From contig CAZJOM010000012.1 in the NCBI GenBank assembly GCA_964547645.1, positions 4,079 through 68,078 of the forward strand: a stretch of DNA of 64,000 nt. The letters run 5' to 3'. Below the pieces are notes generated by a model. The model ran no database searches. It saw only the letters and a program-made list of their open reading frames with translations, and was not told the DNA's origin. The DNA is from SZUA-430 sp964547645 (lineage in GTDB: Bacteria > Pseudomonadota > Alphaproteobacteria > Micropepsales > Micropepsaceae). Position numbers and translations under genes: made by a program. Below, piece after piece: positions 1 through 7,107 of this stretch (position 1 is its first letter; each line of letters begins with the position of its first letter).

Positions 1-715
1 TGGTGCGACCGCTTTTCAGGGCGTCGGCGAGTTTCGTGTATTCCGTCGCGCCGGGTTCATCCGGCCAGCGGATAACCTTTTGCAAGAGCGCGTTCGCGAG
101 GCCCGCAAGTGCGGGTACATAGTCCGGCCGTTCGGCTAGAACGCGCTCGAAGAGATCAATCGCGGCCTCGTTGTCGGCGCGTTTGTATTGGAAATAGAAG
201 TCGCCGGCTCGCTCGACCAAGACACGGTCGCCGCCATCTTCCTGGACCACCTGTTCCGGCCGCCAAAGCGCCGCAGTGCCCGCCGCCAATGCGACCACCA
301 CAACAATGACTGCCACCCTCGGTAACAGGCTGCGTGGAGCTGCGATCTTCGCCGTTGCGGACCTTGCCGCCGAATCGGGTTCGCTGTCGTATGCGGCCTC
401 GGCAATGAGCCGGTAGCCTCGCTTGGGCAGCGTCTCGATATAGGCGGGGGACTTTGGGTCATCGGCCAGCGCCTTGCGCAACCGAGACACCGCCCGGGCC
501 AGCGTGTCTTCGCCGACGATGACCCCCGGCCAGAGCGCCGACATGATTTCGTCTTTGGTGAAGGCCTTGCCCGGACGCCTCGCCAGCAGGAAGAGGAGGT
601 CCATGACCTTCGGCTCCAGCCGCTCAACCACGCCTTCCCGCGAAAGCTCACCCGTCGCGCGCACGGCGCGCGAGCCGCCGACGATCAGCGCTTCTGGGTT
701 CGAGTTTTCCGGCAA
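1..715 (-). CDS. CadC-like winged-helix transmembrane regulator (C-terminus cut off by window edge)
   Basis: A reading frame runs unbroken off the left edge. Residues about 8-105 form an OmpR/CadC-type winged-helix DNA-binding domain, with PGKAFTKDEIMSALWPGVIV, GEDTLARAVSRLRKAL and the closing hairpin YIETLPKRGYRLIAEA. A single membrane segment follows at about 130-151 (LLPRVAVIVVVVALAAG), then a TPR-like stretch (AAIDLFERVLAERPDYVPALAGLANALL). This is the architecture of one-component membrane regulators that sense outside or in the periplasm. No ATG is in frame: the best start is the TTG at 715, seven bases after AGGAG; another TTG lies two codons upstream. It is divergent from the S41 peptidase and may control it, which is inference from position only. 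Confidence 0.85.
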   Translation of the reverse strand, partial: MPENSNPEALIVGGSRAVRATGELSREGVVERLEPKVMDLLFLLARRPGKAFTKDEIMSALWPGVIVGEDTLARAVSRLRKALADDPKSPAYIETLPKRGYRLIAEAAYDSEPDSAARSATAKIAAPRSLLPRVAVIVVVVALAAGTAALWRPEQVVQEDGGDRVLVERAGDFYFQYKRADNEAAIDLFERVLAERPDYVPALAGLANALLQKVIRWPDEPGATEYTKLADALKSGRT

Positions 716-821
716 ATCCAAGCTCCTCAGAACTTCGTCAGGAAAAAAGGAGGCGTTCGTCCTTACACTTTAGGGCCGATCTGGTAGTGCCGAAAGCGGT
801 TTTCAAGTTGGAGCTAAGTTC

Positions 822-2270
822 ATGCGCCTTCCCGTTCTCATGACGCTGTTTGTTAGCCTCGCTGCATGCGCCGTCGCCGCGCCTGCGCCGGAACGGCGCT
901 TCACGGCCGACGAGGTCCGGGCCGACTTTTCGGAGCTCTATGCAAGGGCGGCGCAATCGCACTTCGACATCTACGCAAGGCGTCCGAAGGCCGACTATGA
1001 CGCCCAGTTTCGGACCATGCTGGCCGGATTTGATAGGCCAATGACCGCCTTTGAGGTCAGGGTGGCGTTTCAAAAGTTCTTGGCGTTTGGGCGCGTGGCG
1101 CATTCGCGGATCGACTTTCCATCTGAGGTCTTTGCCGCCTATCGCGATGCCGGTGGTAGGACGATGCCGGTGTTCATCACGCTCCGGCGCGGCCGCGCGT
1201 TTGTCGCGCAGAACGGTAGCGGCCTTTCGATCAAGCCCGCGGACGAGATTGTGGCGCTCAACGGCATGCCGATGGCGGCGTGGCGTACCCGACTGGGGGT
1301 GAACATCTCGGCCGACAACGACTATATGTTGGACACGCTACTCGAAAACCGGTTTGCGGCGCTGTTGTGGCTGGAGCGTGGGCCGGTCGACGCCTTCAAG
1401 CTCACACTTCGCGATCAAGGCGGCGCCGTGCGCGACGTTACCGTGCCCACGCGTACGCGCGAGGATATTCGCGCCTCGCTCGCGCAGGAACCGCCTGCGC
1501 TCGAACTGGACTGGGACAAGCGTGAATTCCGCATTGTCGGCAACGTCGGTTACCTACGGCCGGGACCTTTCTACAACAACGATCCGAACGCTCCGAACAT
1601 GTGGGATCCGACAACATTCAAGACCTTCATCGACGCCTCGTTCGAAAAGGTACTTGCCGCGCGTGCCCGCGCGCTCGTCATCGACATCCGCGACAATCCC
1701 GGCGGCGACAATTCGTTCAGCGACCATATGGTCGCCTGGTTCGCGACAAAACCATTTCGCTTCGCTCGCGATTTTCGCATCAGGGCGAGCGAAGCCGCGA
1801 TCGCCTCGAACGCCAAGCGCGTCGCTCTTGCGCCCAACGACAAGGAAAGTATTTCGGCCAAGTTTGCAGCCGCCTATGCGCGTCACCGCGTCGGTGATGT
1901 GTTTTCGTTCGACATCCCGATTGCGGAGCCCCGCCCGGGTGGACGCTTTACCGGCAAGGTCTATCTGCTGATCAACCGCCACTCCTACTCGAATACGGTT
2001 CAAGTGGCCGCGCTCGCCCAAGACTACTGCTTCGCCACGATCCTTGGCGAAGAGACGTCAGATCTTGCGACCACGTTTGGCGCGATGGAGCAATTCACCC
2101 TGACCCGTACTGGAATCGATGTAGGCTTCCCGAAGGCGCAAATCATACGCGTCAGCGGCGACGAGCGCCCGCGGGGTGTCGTCCCCGACATCGCCATTGA
2201 TACGCCGATCCCGGAACCGAAGTCTGATCCAGTTCTTCAGACCGCACTCGATATCGCTTCAAAACGCTAG
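822..2270 (+). CDS. S41 family peptidase (C-terminal processing protease-like), probable lipoprotein
   Basis: The 482-residue product starts with a signal peptide ending in a lipobox-like LAAC at residues 13-16, so it is probably anchored in the envelope. The N-terminal half is helical, then a region with LSIKPADEIVALNGMP resembles a PDZ-type substrate-binding domain. The catalytic part contains ALVIDIRDNPGGDNSFSD (about 283-300), LLINRHSYSNTVQVA (about 383-397) with the likely serine nucleophile in HSYSN, and ILGEETSDLATTFG. These are S41 hallmarks. The ATG at 822 has GGAG nine bases upstream. It is divergent from a CadC-like regulator with about 100 bp between. The substrate cannot be told from sequence. 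Confidence 0.88.
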   Translation: MRLPVLMTLFVSLAACAVAAPAPERRFTADEVRADFSELYARAAQSHFDIYARRPKADYDAQFRTMLAGFDRPMTAFEVRVAFQKFLAFGRVAHSRIDFPSEVFAAYRDAGGRTMPVFITLRRGRAFVAQNGSGLSIKPADEIVALNGMPMAAWRTRLGVNISADNDYMLDTLLENRFAALLWLERGPVDAFKLTLRDQGGAVRDVTVPTRTREDIRASLAQEPPALELDWDKREFRIVGNVGYLRPGPFYNNDPNAPNMWDPTTFKTFIDASFEKVLAARARALVIDIRDNPGGDNSFSDHMVAWFATKPFRFARDFRIRASEAAIASNAKRVALAPNDKESISAKFAAAYARHRVGDVFSFDIPIAEPRPGGRFTGKVYLLINRHSYSNTVQVAALAQDYCFATILGEETSDLATTFGAMEQFTLTRTGIDVGFPKAQIIRVSGDERPRGVVPDIAIDTPIPEPKSDPVLQTALDIASKR

Positions 2271-2644
2271 TTGGCGGCGGAAATTTGCTACTTTCACAGA
2301 GCGCGCTTGATCGCACGTCGAAAGGCCATCCGCCCGCGATATCGCGAGCTATCGAGTGCGCCTGCGTCACGCGCCGCGCCGCCGGTGCAAACCGTGGTCG
2401 TGCGCGACTTCTTGATGGAGCACGAAGTGTTTAACCTGCTCTCGGCCGGCGAACTCGCGCCGGAGGCGCTGAGCGACGGCGCCCGCAGCCGCATAGAAAA
2501 ACTTCGCCACAAACGGAAGGATGAACGGCGGCCAACGGACAACCACTGTGCACGCGCGACCTTCGGAGATCGCCCAACGCAGTACGCCGCTTCGATCAGA
2601 CTTGCGAATGTGCTTCACTAGACGTCCCGAGGCGGAGAGGGACG
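2271..2644 (+). other. Intergenic stretch without a convincing gene
   Basis: This 374-base stretch separates the S41 peptidase from the AlkD-like gene. Open frames exist on both strands (for example 2271-2621 plus and 2294-2542 minus), but they are rich in Arg, Ser and Ala, lack Shine-Dalgarno sequences and resemble no family I know. The plus frame has one protein-like patch (RDFLMEHEVFNLLSAGELAPEAL), so a decayed or lineage-specific gene cannot be excluded. I see no terminator hairpin, tRNA or repeat here. Confidence 0.5.
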
Positions 2645-3319
2645 ATGAGCAGAGAAGCTCTCGAGGCGGTTGATGCTTTGCTGGCGGACGTGGGGGCATT
2701 GCGTGTTCCGAATACGCCGGCGCTGCGGGTGTTGCGTCGCGCGCGCAGCAAGGCATGGAGGGCCAAGACGCCCAAGTTCATCTTTGGCGTTGCGCTGCAG
2801 TTGAACGGGCGCAAGGCGTATCGTTGGTTGGGGTTCGAACTCATCCGCGCCCACGCAAAGGCATTTGCGGCGCTTGATGATAGGAAACTCGTAACCCTGT
2901 CGCGAGGTTTGGACAGCTGGGACAGTGTCGATGCCTTCGCGCGCATTCTCTCCGGTCCGGCCTGGGCGCAAGGCTTCGCTTCGGCTGCACTGATCGACCG
3001 TTGGTCGAAAGCAAAGGATCGTTGGCTTCGCCGGGCCGCGCTTGTCAGCACGATCGCGCTCAATACGCCGCGCGACGGCGGCGTTGGCGATGCCGCGCGA
3101 ACGCTCGCGATCTGCAGGCGTCTCGCTTCGGACGAAGACGATATGGTCGAGAAGGCGCTTTCCTGGGCGCTGCGCGCGCTCAGCGCGCGCGACAGGACGG
3201 CCGTTCGCAACTTCATCGTTGAAAACGAACTCGTGTTATGTGCCCGCGTAAAGCGGGAAGTGTCCAACAAGCTGAGCACCGGGCTGAAGAACAAGGCGCC
3301 CGGAACGAGACGAGGCTAA
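2645..3319 (+). CDS. DNA alkylation repair protein, AlkD-like HEAT-repeat glycosylase
   Basis: The 224-residue, all-helical product matches the AlkC/AlkD family of alkylpurine DNA glycosylases, which excise 3-methyl and 7-methyl purines with a HEAT-like solenoid. Recognisable positions are GLDSWDSVDAFA, which aligns with the Trp/Asp catalytic patch of AlkD, and RWLRRAALVST, which carries the conserved arginine of the next helix. The length is normal for the family. The ATG at 2645 follows GGAGAGGGACG. The gene converges on the kinase/ATPase gene, with 16 bp between the stop codons. It is likely cytoplasmic and monocistronic. Confidence 0.85.
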   Translation: MSREALEAVDALLADVGALRVPNTPALRVLRRARSKAWRAKTPKFIFGVALQLNGRKAYRWLGFELIRAHAKAFAALDDRKLVTLSRGLDSWDSVDAFARILSGPAWAQGFASAALIDRWSKAKDRWLRRAALVSTIALNTPRDGGVGDAARTLAICRRLASDEDDMVEKALSWALRALSARDRTAVRNFIVENELVLCARVKREVSNKLSTGLKNKAPGTRRG

Positions 3320-3335
3320 GCGGCCTGGTGCAGTG

Positions 3336-4829
3336 CTACGCTCGCAGCCGGGCGAGGGCCTGCTCTTCGGTGGCTTGGGCCGATCCGCTCGCGTCGATGC
3401 GCTGCCATGCGATCGTACCCAGGTCGTATATCAGTTGCTTCCGCAGGACCGCGGCGTCGGCATCGGAGGCGTCGCCTTGGCGCGCGGCGAGGCGCTGCTC
3501 CAGCACGTCTCTCGGTGCCTCAAGCCAGAGCCCGTCGAATGGTTCGCCTATGGCATTGGCGACGGCCGCGATGGCCGTACGCTCGGCCTCCTTCGCGAAA
3601 ACGGCATCGACGACGACACTCGCGCCTGCCCGCAGTGCCGCCGCGGCAAGGCGGAAAAGTTCGCCGTAAACGCGATCGGACGCTTCTAGCGTGTACGCGC
3701 CGGCCGCTAAGCGTTCGCTGGTCGCGACGTCCGCCAGGCGCTTGCGGATTTCATCGCTGCGCAAGTGAACGGCACCCACGCCGCCGCCGATTCGCCAGGC
3801 GACCGCCCTTGCGAGCGTCGACTTGCCCGTCCCCGACAGCCCGCCGATCGCAATCAACCGAGGCGCAGGACGGCGCGCCAGCGTGCCTACAAGAGCCAAA
3901 TATCGGCTTGCGCTTTCCTGGCCGCCCGGACGTCGCGCTTCGGTCTTGGCGCGGATCTCGGCGCGCAGCGCGAGGTAGAAGGGGAGGGCAGAGAGGCTCG
4001 CCATCACCTCGAGCCACTCCGCCGGCGCCCGATGGATCGCCCAGGCGTTGAGTGCGCGATTGGCGTGGCGGGGCAGGCCGCGCGCGATCAGATCCATAAG
4101 CAGGAACGCGAGATCGTAGAGCGGCGGGATCGTGGCGTAGAAGTCATCGAACTCGATGCAGTCGAAGAGCGTCGGTTCGCCGCGATCGAGGAAGGCATTG
4201 CCCAGATGCATATCGCCGTGACAGCGGCGCACGTCGGCGGACTGACGCGCGACCGCTGCGACGCAGACAATGTGCGCGATTTCTCTTGCAGCGATACCGG
4301 CTTCGACGGCGCCGTTTTCGAACGCCGTCTCTTGCGCCCTGAGATCTCTGCTGTTTTCCCGCGCGATGCGCGCCGCCGCCGCGGGCCAGTCGTAACCGTG
4401 TACGACCTCCGCCGCGTTGTGGAAGGCGGCAGCGTGGGCGGCGAGGTGTTCAACCATTACTTCGGTTAAGCTCCCGCGCTCCGCGATGTGGGCGAGCAGT
4501 GCGTCGTCGGGGAAGCGCCGCATCTCCAGCAACCAGTCCATGACGGTCCCCTCGCCGCCGAGCGCCAACATGCCGCCGCGTTCAACGACCGGTACCAGGC
4601 AAAGATAGATCGAGGGCGCGGTTCGCGCGTTCAACGCAAGCTCGCGCGCGAGCGCAGCATGGCGCTTCTCCAACGTGCTGAAGTCGAGATAGCCGAGGTC
4701 GACGCGCTTCTTCAGCTTATAGGCGCGCTCGCCCGCAAGGAAGACGAACGCCGCGTGCGTCTCGATCGTTTCGGGCACACGGCCCCATGGGCCACCGCCG
4801 CGCAGCCAGTCGATGACGCTATGGGTCAT
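3336..4829 (-). CDS. Bifunctional aminoglycoside phosphotransferase-like / AAA-type ATP-binding protein
   Basis: The product (about 497 aa) has two parts. The N-terminal kinase-like part contains CHGDMHLGNAFL (the HGDxxxxN catalytic loop) and LFDCIEFDD (the metal-binding Asp). The C-terminal part is a P-loop kinase/ATPase domain with IAIGGLSGTGKSTLARAVA (Walker A, about residue 335) and an AK/gluconate-kinase-like lid. The fusion is a known conserved bacterial family (COG2187 plus COG0645) of uncertain substrate. Two starts are possible: GTG at 4838 and ATG at 4829. I prefer the ATG. It lies 51 bases downstream of the porin stop on the same strand, behind a hairpin. Confidence 0.82.
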   Translation of the reverse strand: MTHSVIDWLRGGGPWGRVPETIETHAAFVFLAGERAYKLKKRVDLGYLDFSTLEKRHAALARELALNARTAPSIYLCLVPVVERGGMLALGGEGTVMDWLLEMRRFPDDALLAHIAERGSLTEVMVEHLAAHAAAFHNAAEVVHGYDWPAAAARIARENSRDLRAQETAFENGAVEAGIAAREIAHIVCVAAVARQSADVRRCHGDMHLGNAFLDRGEPTLFDCIEFDDFYATIPPLYDLAFLLMDLIARGLPRHANRALNAWAIHRAPAEWLEVMASLSALPFYLALRAEIRAKTEARRPGGQESASRYLALVGTLARRPAPRLIAIGGLSGTGKSTLARAVAWRIGGGVGAVHLRSDEIRKRLADVATSERLAAGAYTLEASDRVYGELFRLAAAALRAGASVVVDAVFAKEAERTAIAAVANAIGEPFDGLWLEAPRDVLEQRLAARQGDASDADAAVLRKQLIYDLGTIAWQRIDASGSAQATEEQALARLRA

Positions 4830-4840
4830 GGGGCTCACTC

Positions 4841-4859
4841 TCGCGCCCCTCGGGCGCGA
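4841..4859 (-). terminator. Hairpin after the porin gene
   Basis: TCGCGCCC and GGGCGCGA form a perfect 8-bp stem with a 3-base loop, between the porin stop and the kinase/ATPase start on the minus strand. There is no U-run, so it could be a terminator needing Rho or an mRNA-stabilising stem. Confidence 0.45.
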
Positions 4860-4880
4860 TCAAGCGGTGGCCAGTCTGCG

Positions 4881-6140
4881 TCAGTACGTGAACTCCACCG
4901 ACAACCAAAGCTTGTTGCGATCGGGCGTGCCCGGAACGCCTTCGTAGTCGGCATATTTCACACCGGCCGTCCAATGATCGCCGAACTTGGCGGCGAGTTC
5001 GACATCCACCTCGCTGCCAAGGTCGGCACCGCCGCGTTCGGCGTCGAAGTCGTGATACGTGATAGCGCCGCTGAGGCCGGTCAGAGGCTCTGCGCCGTCG
5101 ATCTTCGTCTCGTAACCAAGGGTGCCGTAGACATCGACGATGCCGTTCGCCGGCGTGACCAGGAACACGTCGGCATAGCCTTGGAATTTGTGCAACGTTG
5201 CGAGCGGCGTCTGAAACCTGTCGGTGCCATTGCCTTCGAGGGACTCGACGCCACCAAGCAGTTTGAACCCCTGCGTGGCTAGGCCGGCCTCCAAGAGCCA
5301 GTAGTCGACGTCGTAGTTGCGCGTATTGTTTGCGTAATCACTCTGCAGCGCGTATTCGGCCGCATAGAGTATGGTGACGTCTTTGTCCCAACCGTGCTTG
5401 CCGGCGAAGCGCGCGCCGAACGTTTGCGTCGACGGAATGGTCGCCTGCGGCGCGTCCTCCAACTCGATGAGGTAGCCGTAGCCGGTCAGTTTACCCCAAT
5501 CCTTGATGTCGTAAGCAGCGTTGAACAGGTGCGTGTTGCCTTCGAACGCGCCTTGCGTGCTCTCTTCGCCGAACACACGGTTGACCTGATTCAGGTAGAT
5601 ATAGGTCAACGTGAGGTTTTCGATGCTGGTGTTCGTGATGCGCGCGGCGTCGAACGTTTGCTCGTTCTGCCGGAACGCCACCCCGCCGACGAAGCGCTGA
5701 TTGTCCAGATTGATGCGCTGGCGCCCCACCGTGATCACCGTTTGCGGCAGGCCGGAGTATTCTAATTGCAGCCGGTTGATCTGAAAGTCCTCGGGATCCG
5801 CGACGATGGGAAACGCCGGATTGTTCGGAACCGTATCGTTGAAGTCGTTGTTGAAATGTACGACGCCTTCACCCTCGATCAGCCCTTGCAGGTCCCACAC
5901 CTTGCCGGTTTGAAATCCGACGCGGGCCCGTAACGTGTGCGCGTTCGCATCGTTCGCAATAAGGTCTTGATCGACGTGTTCGTAGCGATATCGCACGTCA
6001 GCGAGCAGCTTGCCTTGCTCGAAATAGTCCGCGAACGTTCCCTCCGCTTTGGCGGCGATGGCACCGATGCTGGAGACGCCAGCGAAGAGAATCGCACTCG
6101 GCAACGTCGAGGCAACGAAGATTTTTTTCGTCATGCGCAT
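4881..6140 (-). CDS. Outer-membrane beta-barrel porin, alginate-export/nitrate-porin type
   Basis: The product (about 419 aa) has an N-terminal signal peptide (MRMTKKIFVASTLPSAILF, cleavage probably after AAKA) and then alternating amphipathic strands: LLADVRYRYEHV, HTLRARVGFQTG, RLQLEYSG, VGRQRINLDNQRFVGGVAF, ENLTLTYIYLN. It ends in an aromatic residue (WLSVEFTY), as outer-membrane barrels do. The GRQRINLDNQRFVG stretch is typical of the alginate-export family. The start at 6140 follows AGGA with six bases spacing; an upstream extension to 6173 is less likely. It is downstream of the Crp/Fnr gene and next to the nitrate locus, so passage of nitrate or nitrite is a reasonable inference but not shown. 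Confidence 0.82.
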   Translation of the reverse strand: MRMTKKIFVASTLPSAILFAGVSSIGAIAAKAEGTFADYFEQGKLLADVRYRYEHVDQDLIANDANAHTLRARVGFQTGKVWDLQGLIEGEGVVHFNNDFNDTVPNNPAFPIVADPEDFQINRLQLEYSGLPQTVITVGRQRINLDNQRFVGGVAFRQNEQTFDAARITNTSIENLTLTYIYLNQVNRVFGEESTQGAFEGNTHLFNAAYDIKDWGKLTGYGYLIELEDAPQATIPSTQTFGARFAGKHGWDKDVTILYAAEYALQSDYANNTRNYDVDYWLLEAGLATQGFKLLGGVESLEGNGTDRFQTPLATLHKFQGYADVFLVTPANGIVDVYGTLGYETKIDGAEPLTGLSGAITYHDFDAERGGADLGSEVDVELAAKFGDHWTAGVKYADYEGVPGTPDRNKLWLSVEFTY

Positions 6141-6249
6141 GAGAGATCCTAGATCGGCAAGGTTGTTCTGCATGTTGTCGCCTTGTGTTCAACCAATCGT
6201 TAAGTGCAAGTGTTTCGTTCACTCTCGCTTGATGCGAATTTCGAGACGG

Positions 6250-6948
6250 TCAAGCATCGGCTTGATCGTGTGCAACGGCAGGACTCGTCAAGGCGGCCAG
6301 CCGTTCAAGGGACGCGATGCGGATCGTGTCCCCTTCCGTTTCGACGCCGTAGTCGCGCAACTTCTTGAGCGTGCGCGACAATGTCTCAGGTTTGATGCCC
6401 AGGCGGGTGGCGACTTCCTTTTTCATTCCCGGGAGAACGAGCGTTGCCGGTCCCTTCGTCTTTGCCGCTTGCGCGATTAGAAAATGGGCGAGCCGTTCGG
6501 CAGCCCCCTGCGTCTTGATTTCCTTGATCTGACGGATCAATCCGCGCCAATGCCGCGACAGAACGCGGGCACATTGCGCCGCGAGCGCGACATCTTCATC
6601 GATCAGCTGTCGCAGCTTTCCGGCCGGGATCAACAGTGCCTGGCCGTCCGACGTGGCGCGCGCGCTTACCAGATAGGGCAAACCGAGCAGAGCGGCCGGA
6701 AGCAACACGCTTTCGCCGGGGCCGAAGAACTCAATGACGGCCTCTTGCCCGTCGACGCCGCCGACAAGAACGATTCCGCCCTCGACAAAGGAGTAGATGA
6801 AATCTGGTTCTTCGCCTTCGCGAAAAAGATAGCCGTGGTTTGAAAACCGCTGCAGTCCCGCAACCTCTGCAAGCCGCGCGAGACTTGCCTCCGGCAATGG
6901 CGCGAAGAGGCCGATCTTCTTCAGATAGGACAGCCGCGGGTGGCTCAT
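6250..6948 (-). CDS. Crp/Fnr-family transcriptional regulator, Dnr/NnrR-like (no iron-sulfur cysteines)
   Basis: The 232-residue protein has a cyclic-nucleotide-binding-like beta roll (about 15-130), a long dimerisation helix and a C-terminal HTH, KKEVATRLGIKPETLSRTLKKL. The recognition helix carries E-T-L-S-R, the E-x-x-S-R pattern of Fnr/Dnr proteins that read TTGAT half-sites. Only one cysteine is present (AQCARV), so it cannot hold an Fnr-type 4Fe-4S cluster. A Dnr/NnrR-type nitric-oxide or nitrate-linked sensor is more likely. The start at 6948 follows GGAGG with four bases spacing. A matching palindrome lies directly upstream of its ribosome-binding site, which suggests autoregulation. 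It is divergent from narK. Confidence 0.88.
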   Translation of the reverse strand: MSHPRLSYLKKIGLFAPLPEASLARLAEVAGLQRFSNHGYLFREGEEPDFIYSFVEGGIVLVGGVDGQEAVIEFFGPGESVLLPAALLGLPYLVSARATSDGQALLIPAGKLRQLIDEDVALAAQCARVLSRHWRGLIRQIKEIKTQGAAERLAHFLIAQAAKTKGPATLVLPGMKKEVATRLGIKPETLSRTLKKLRDYGVETEGDTIRIASLERLAALTSPAVAHDQADA

Positions 6949-6960
6949 GGAGCCTCCGAC

Positions 6961-6974
6961 TTGATCTCGGTCAA
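6961..6974. promoter_or_regulatory. Fnr/Dnr-type box next to the regulator start
   Basis: TTGATCTCGGTCAA fits TTGAT-N4-(A/G)TCAA. It sits 12 bases upstream of the regulator ATG, just 5' of its GGAGG, so binding there would most likely repress the regulator's own gene. From narK it is too far for class II activation. Confidence 0.72.
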
Positions 6975-7034
6975 GCAAAGACCAAGGTACGATGATGATT
7001 TTTGCACCGTAGCTGCTTTCCGTCGCGCCTCACC

Positions 7035-7048
7035 TTGATCTCGATCAA
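7035..7048 (+). promoter_or_regulatory. Perfect Fnr/Dnr-type box upstream of narK
   Basis: TTGATCTCGATCAA is a perfect TTGAT-N4-ATCAA palindrome. Its centre is about 66 bases upstream of the narK ATG at 7108. If the protein activates from -41.5, transcription would start near 7083 and leave a leader of about 25 bases. This is the expected arrangement for oxygen- or NO-responsive control of a nar operon. Confidence 0.85.
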
Positions 7049-7107
7049 AGCCAGTGACGGTTGGTAGGGACACTCTCGCGCCGGAAATCAAAATTGCGGG
7101 GCGCGCT

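Noticed and set aside
136..651. 171-codon minus ORF at the left edge
   Set aside because: It is Ser/Arg/Trp-rich and out of frame with the clear CadC-type winged-helix protein on the same strand.
6262..6275. TTGATCGTGTGCAA as a third Fnr/Dnr box for the porin gene
   Set aside because: One half-site is poor, it lies inside the regulator's coding end and it is about 120 bases from the porin start.
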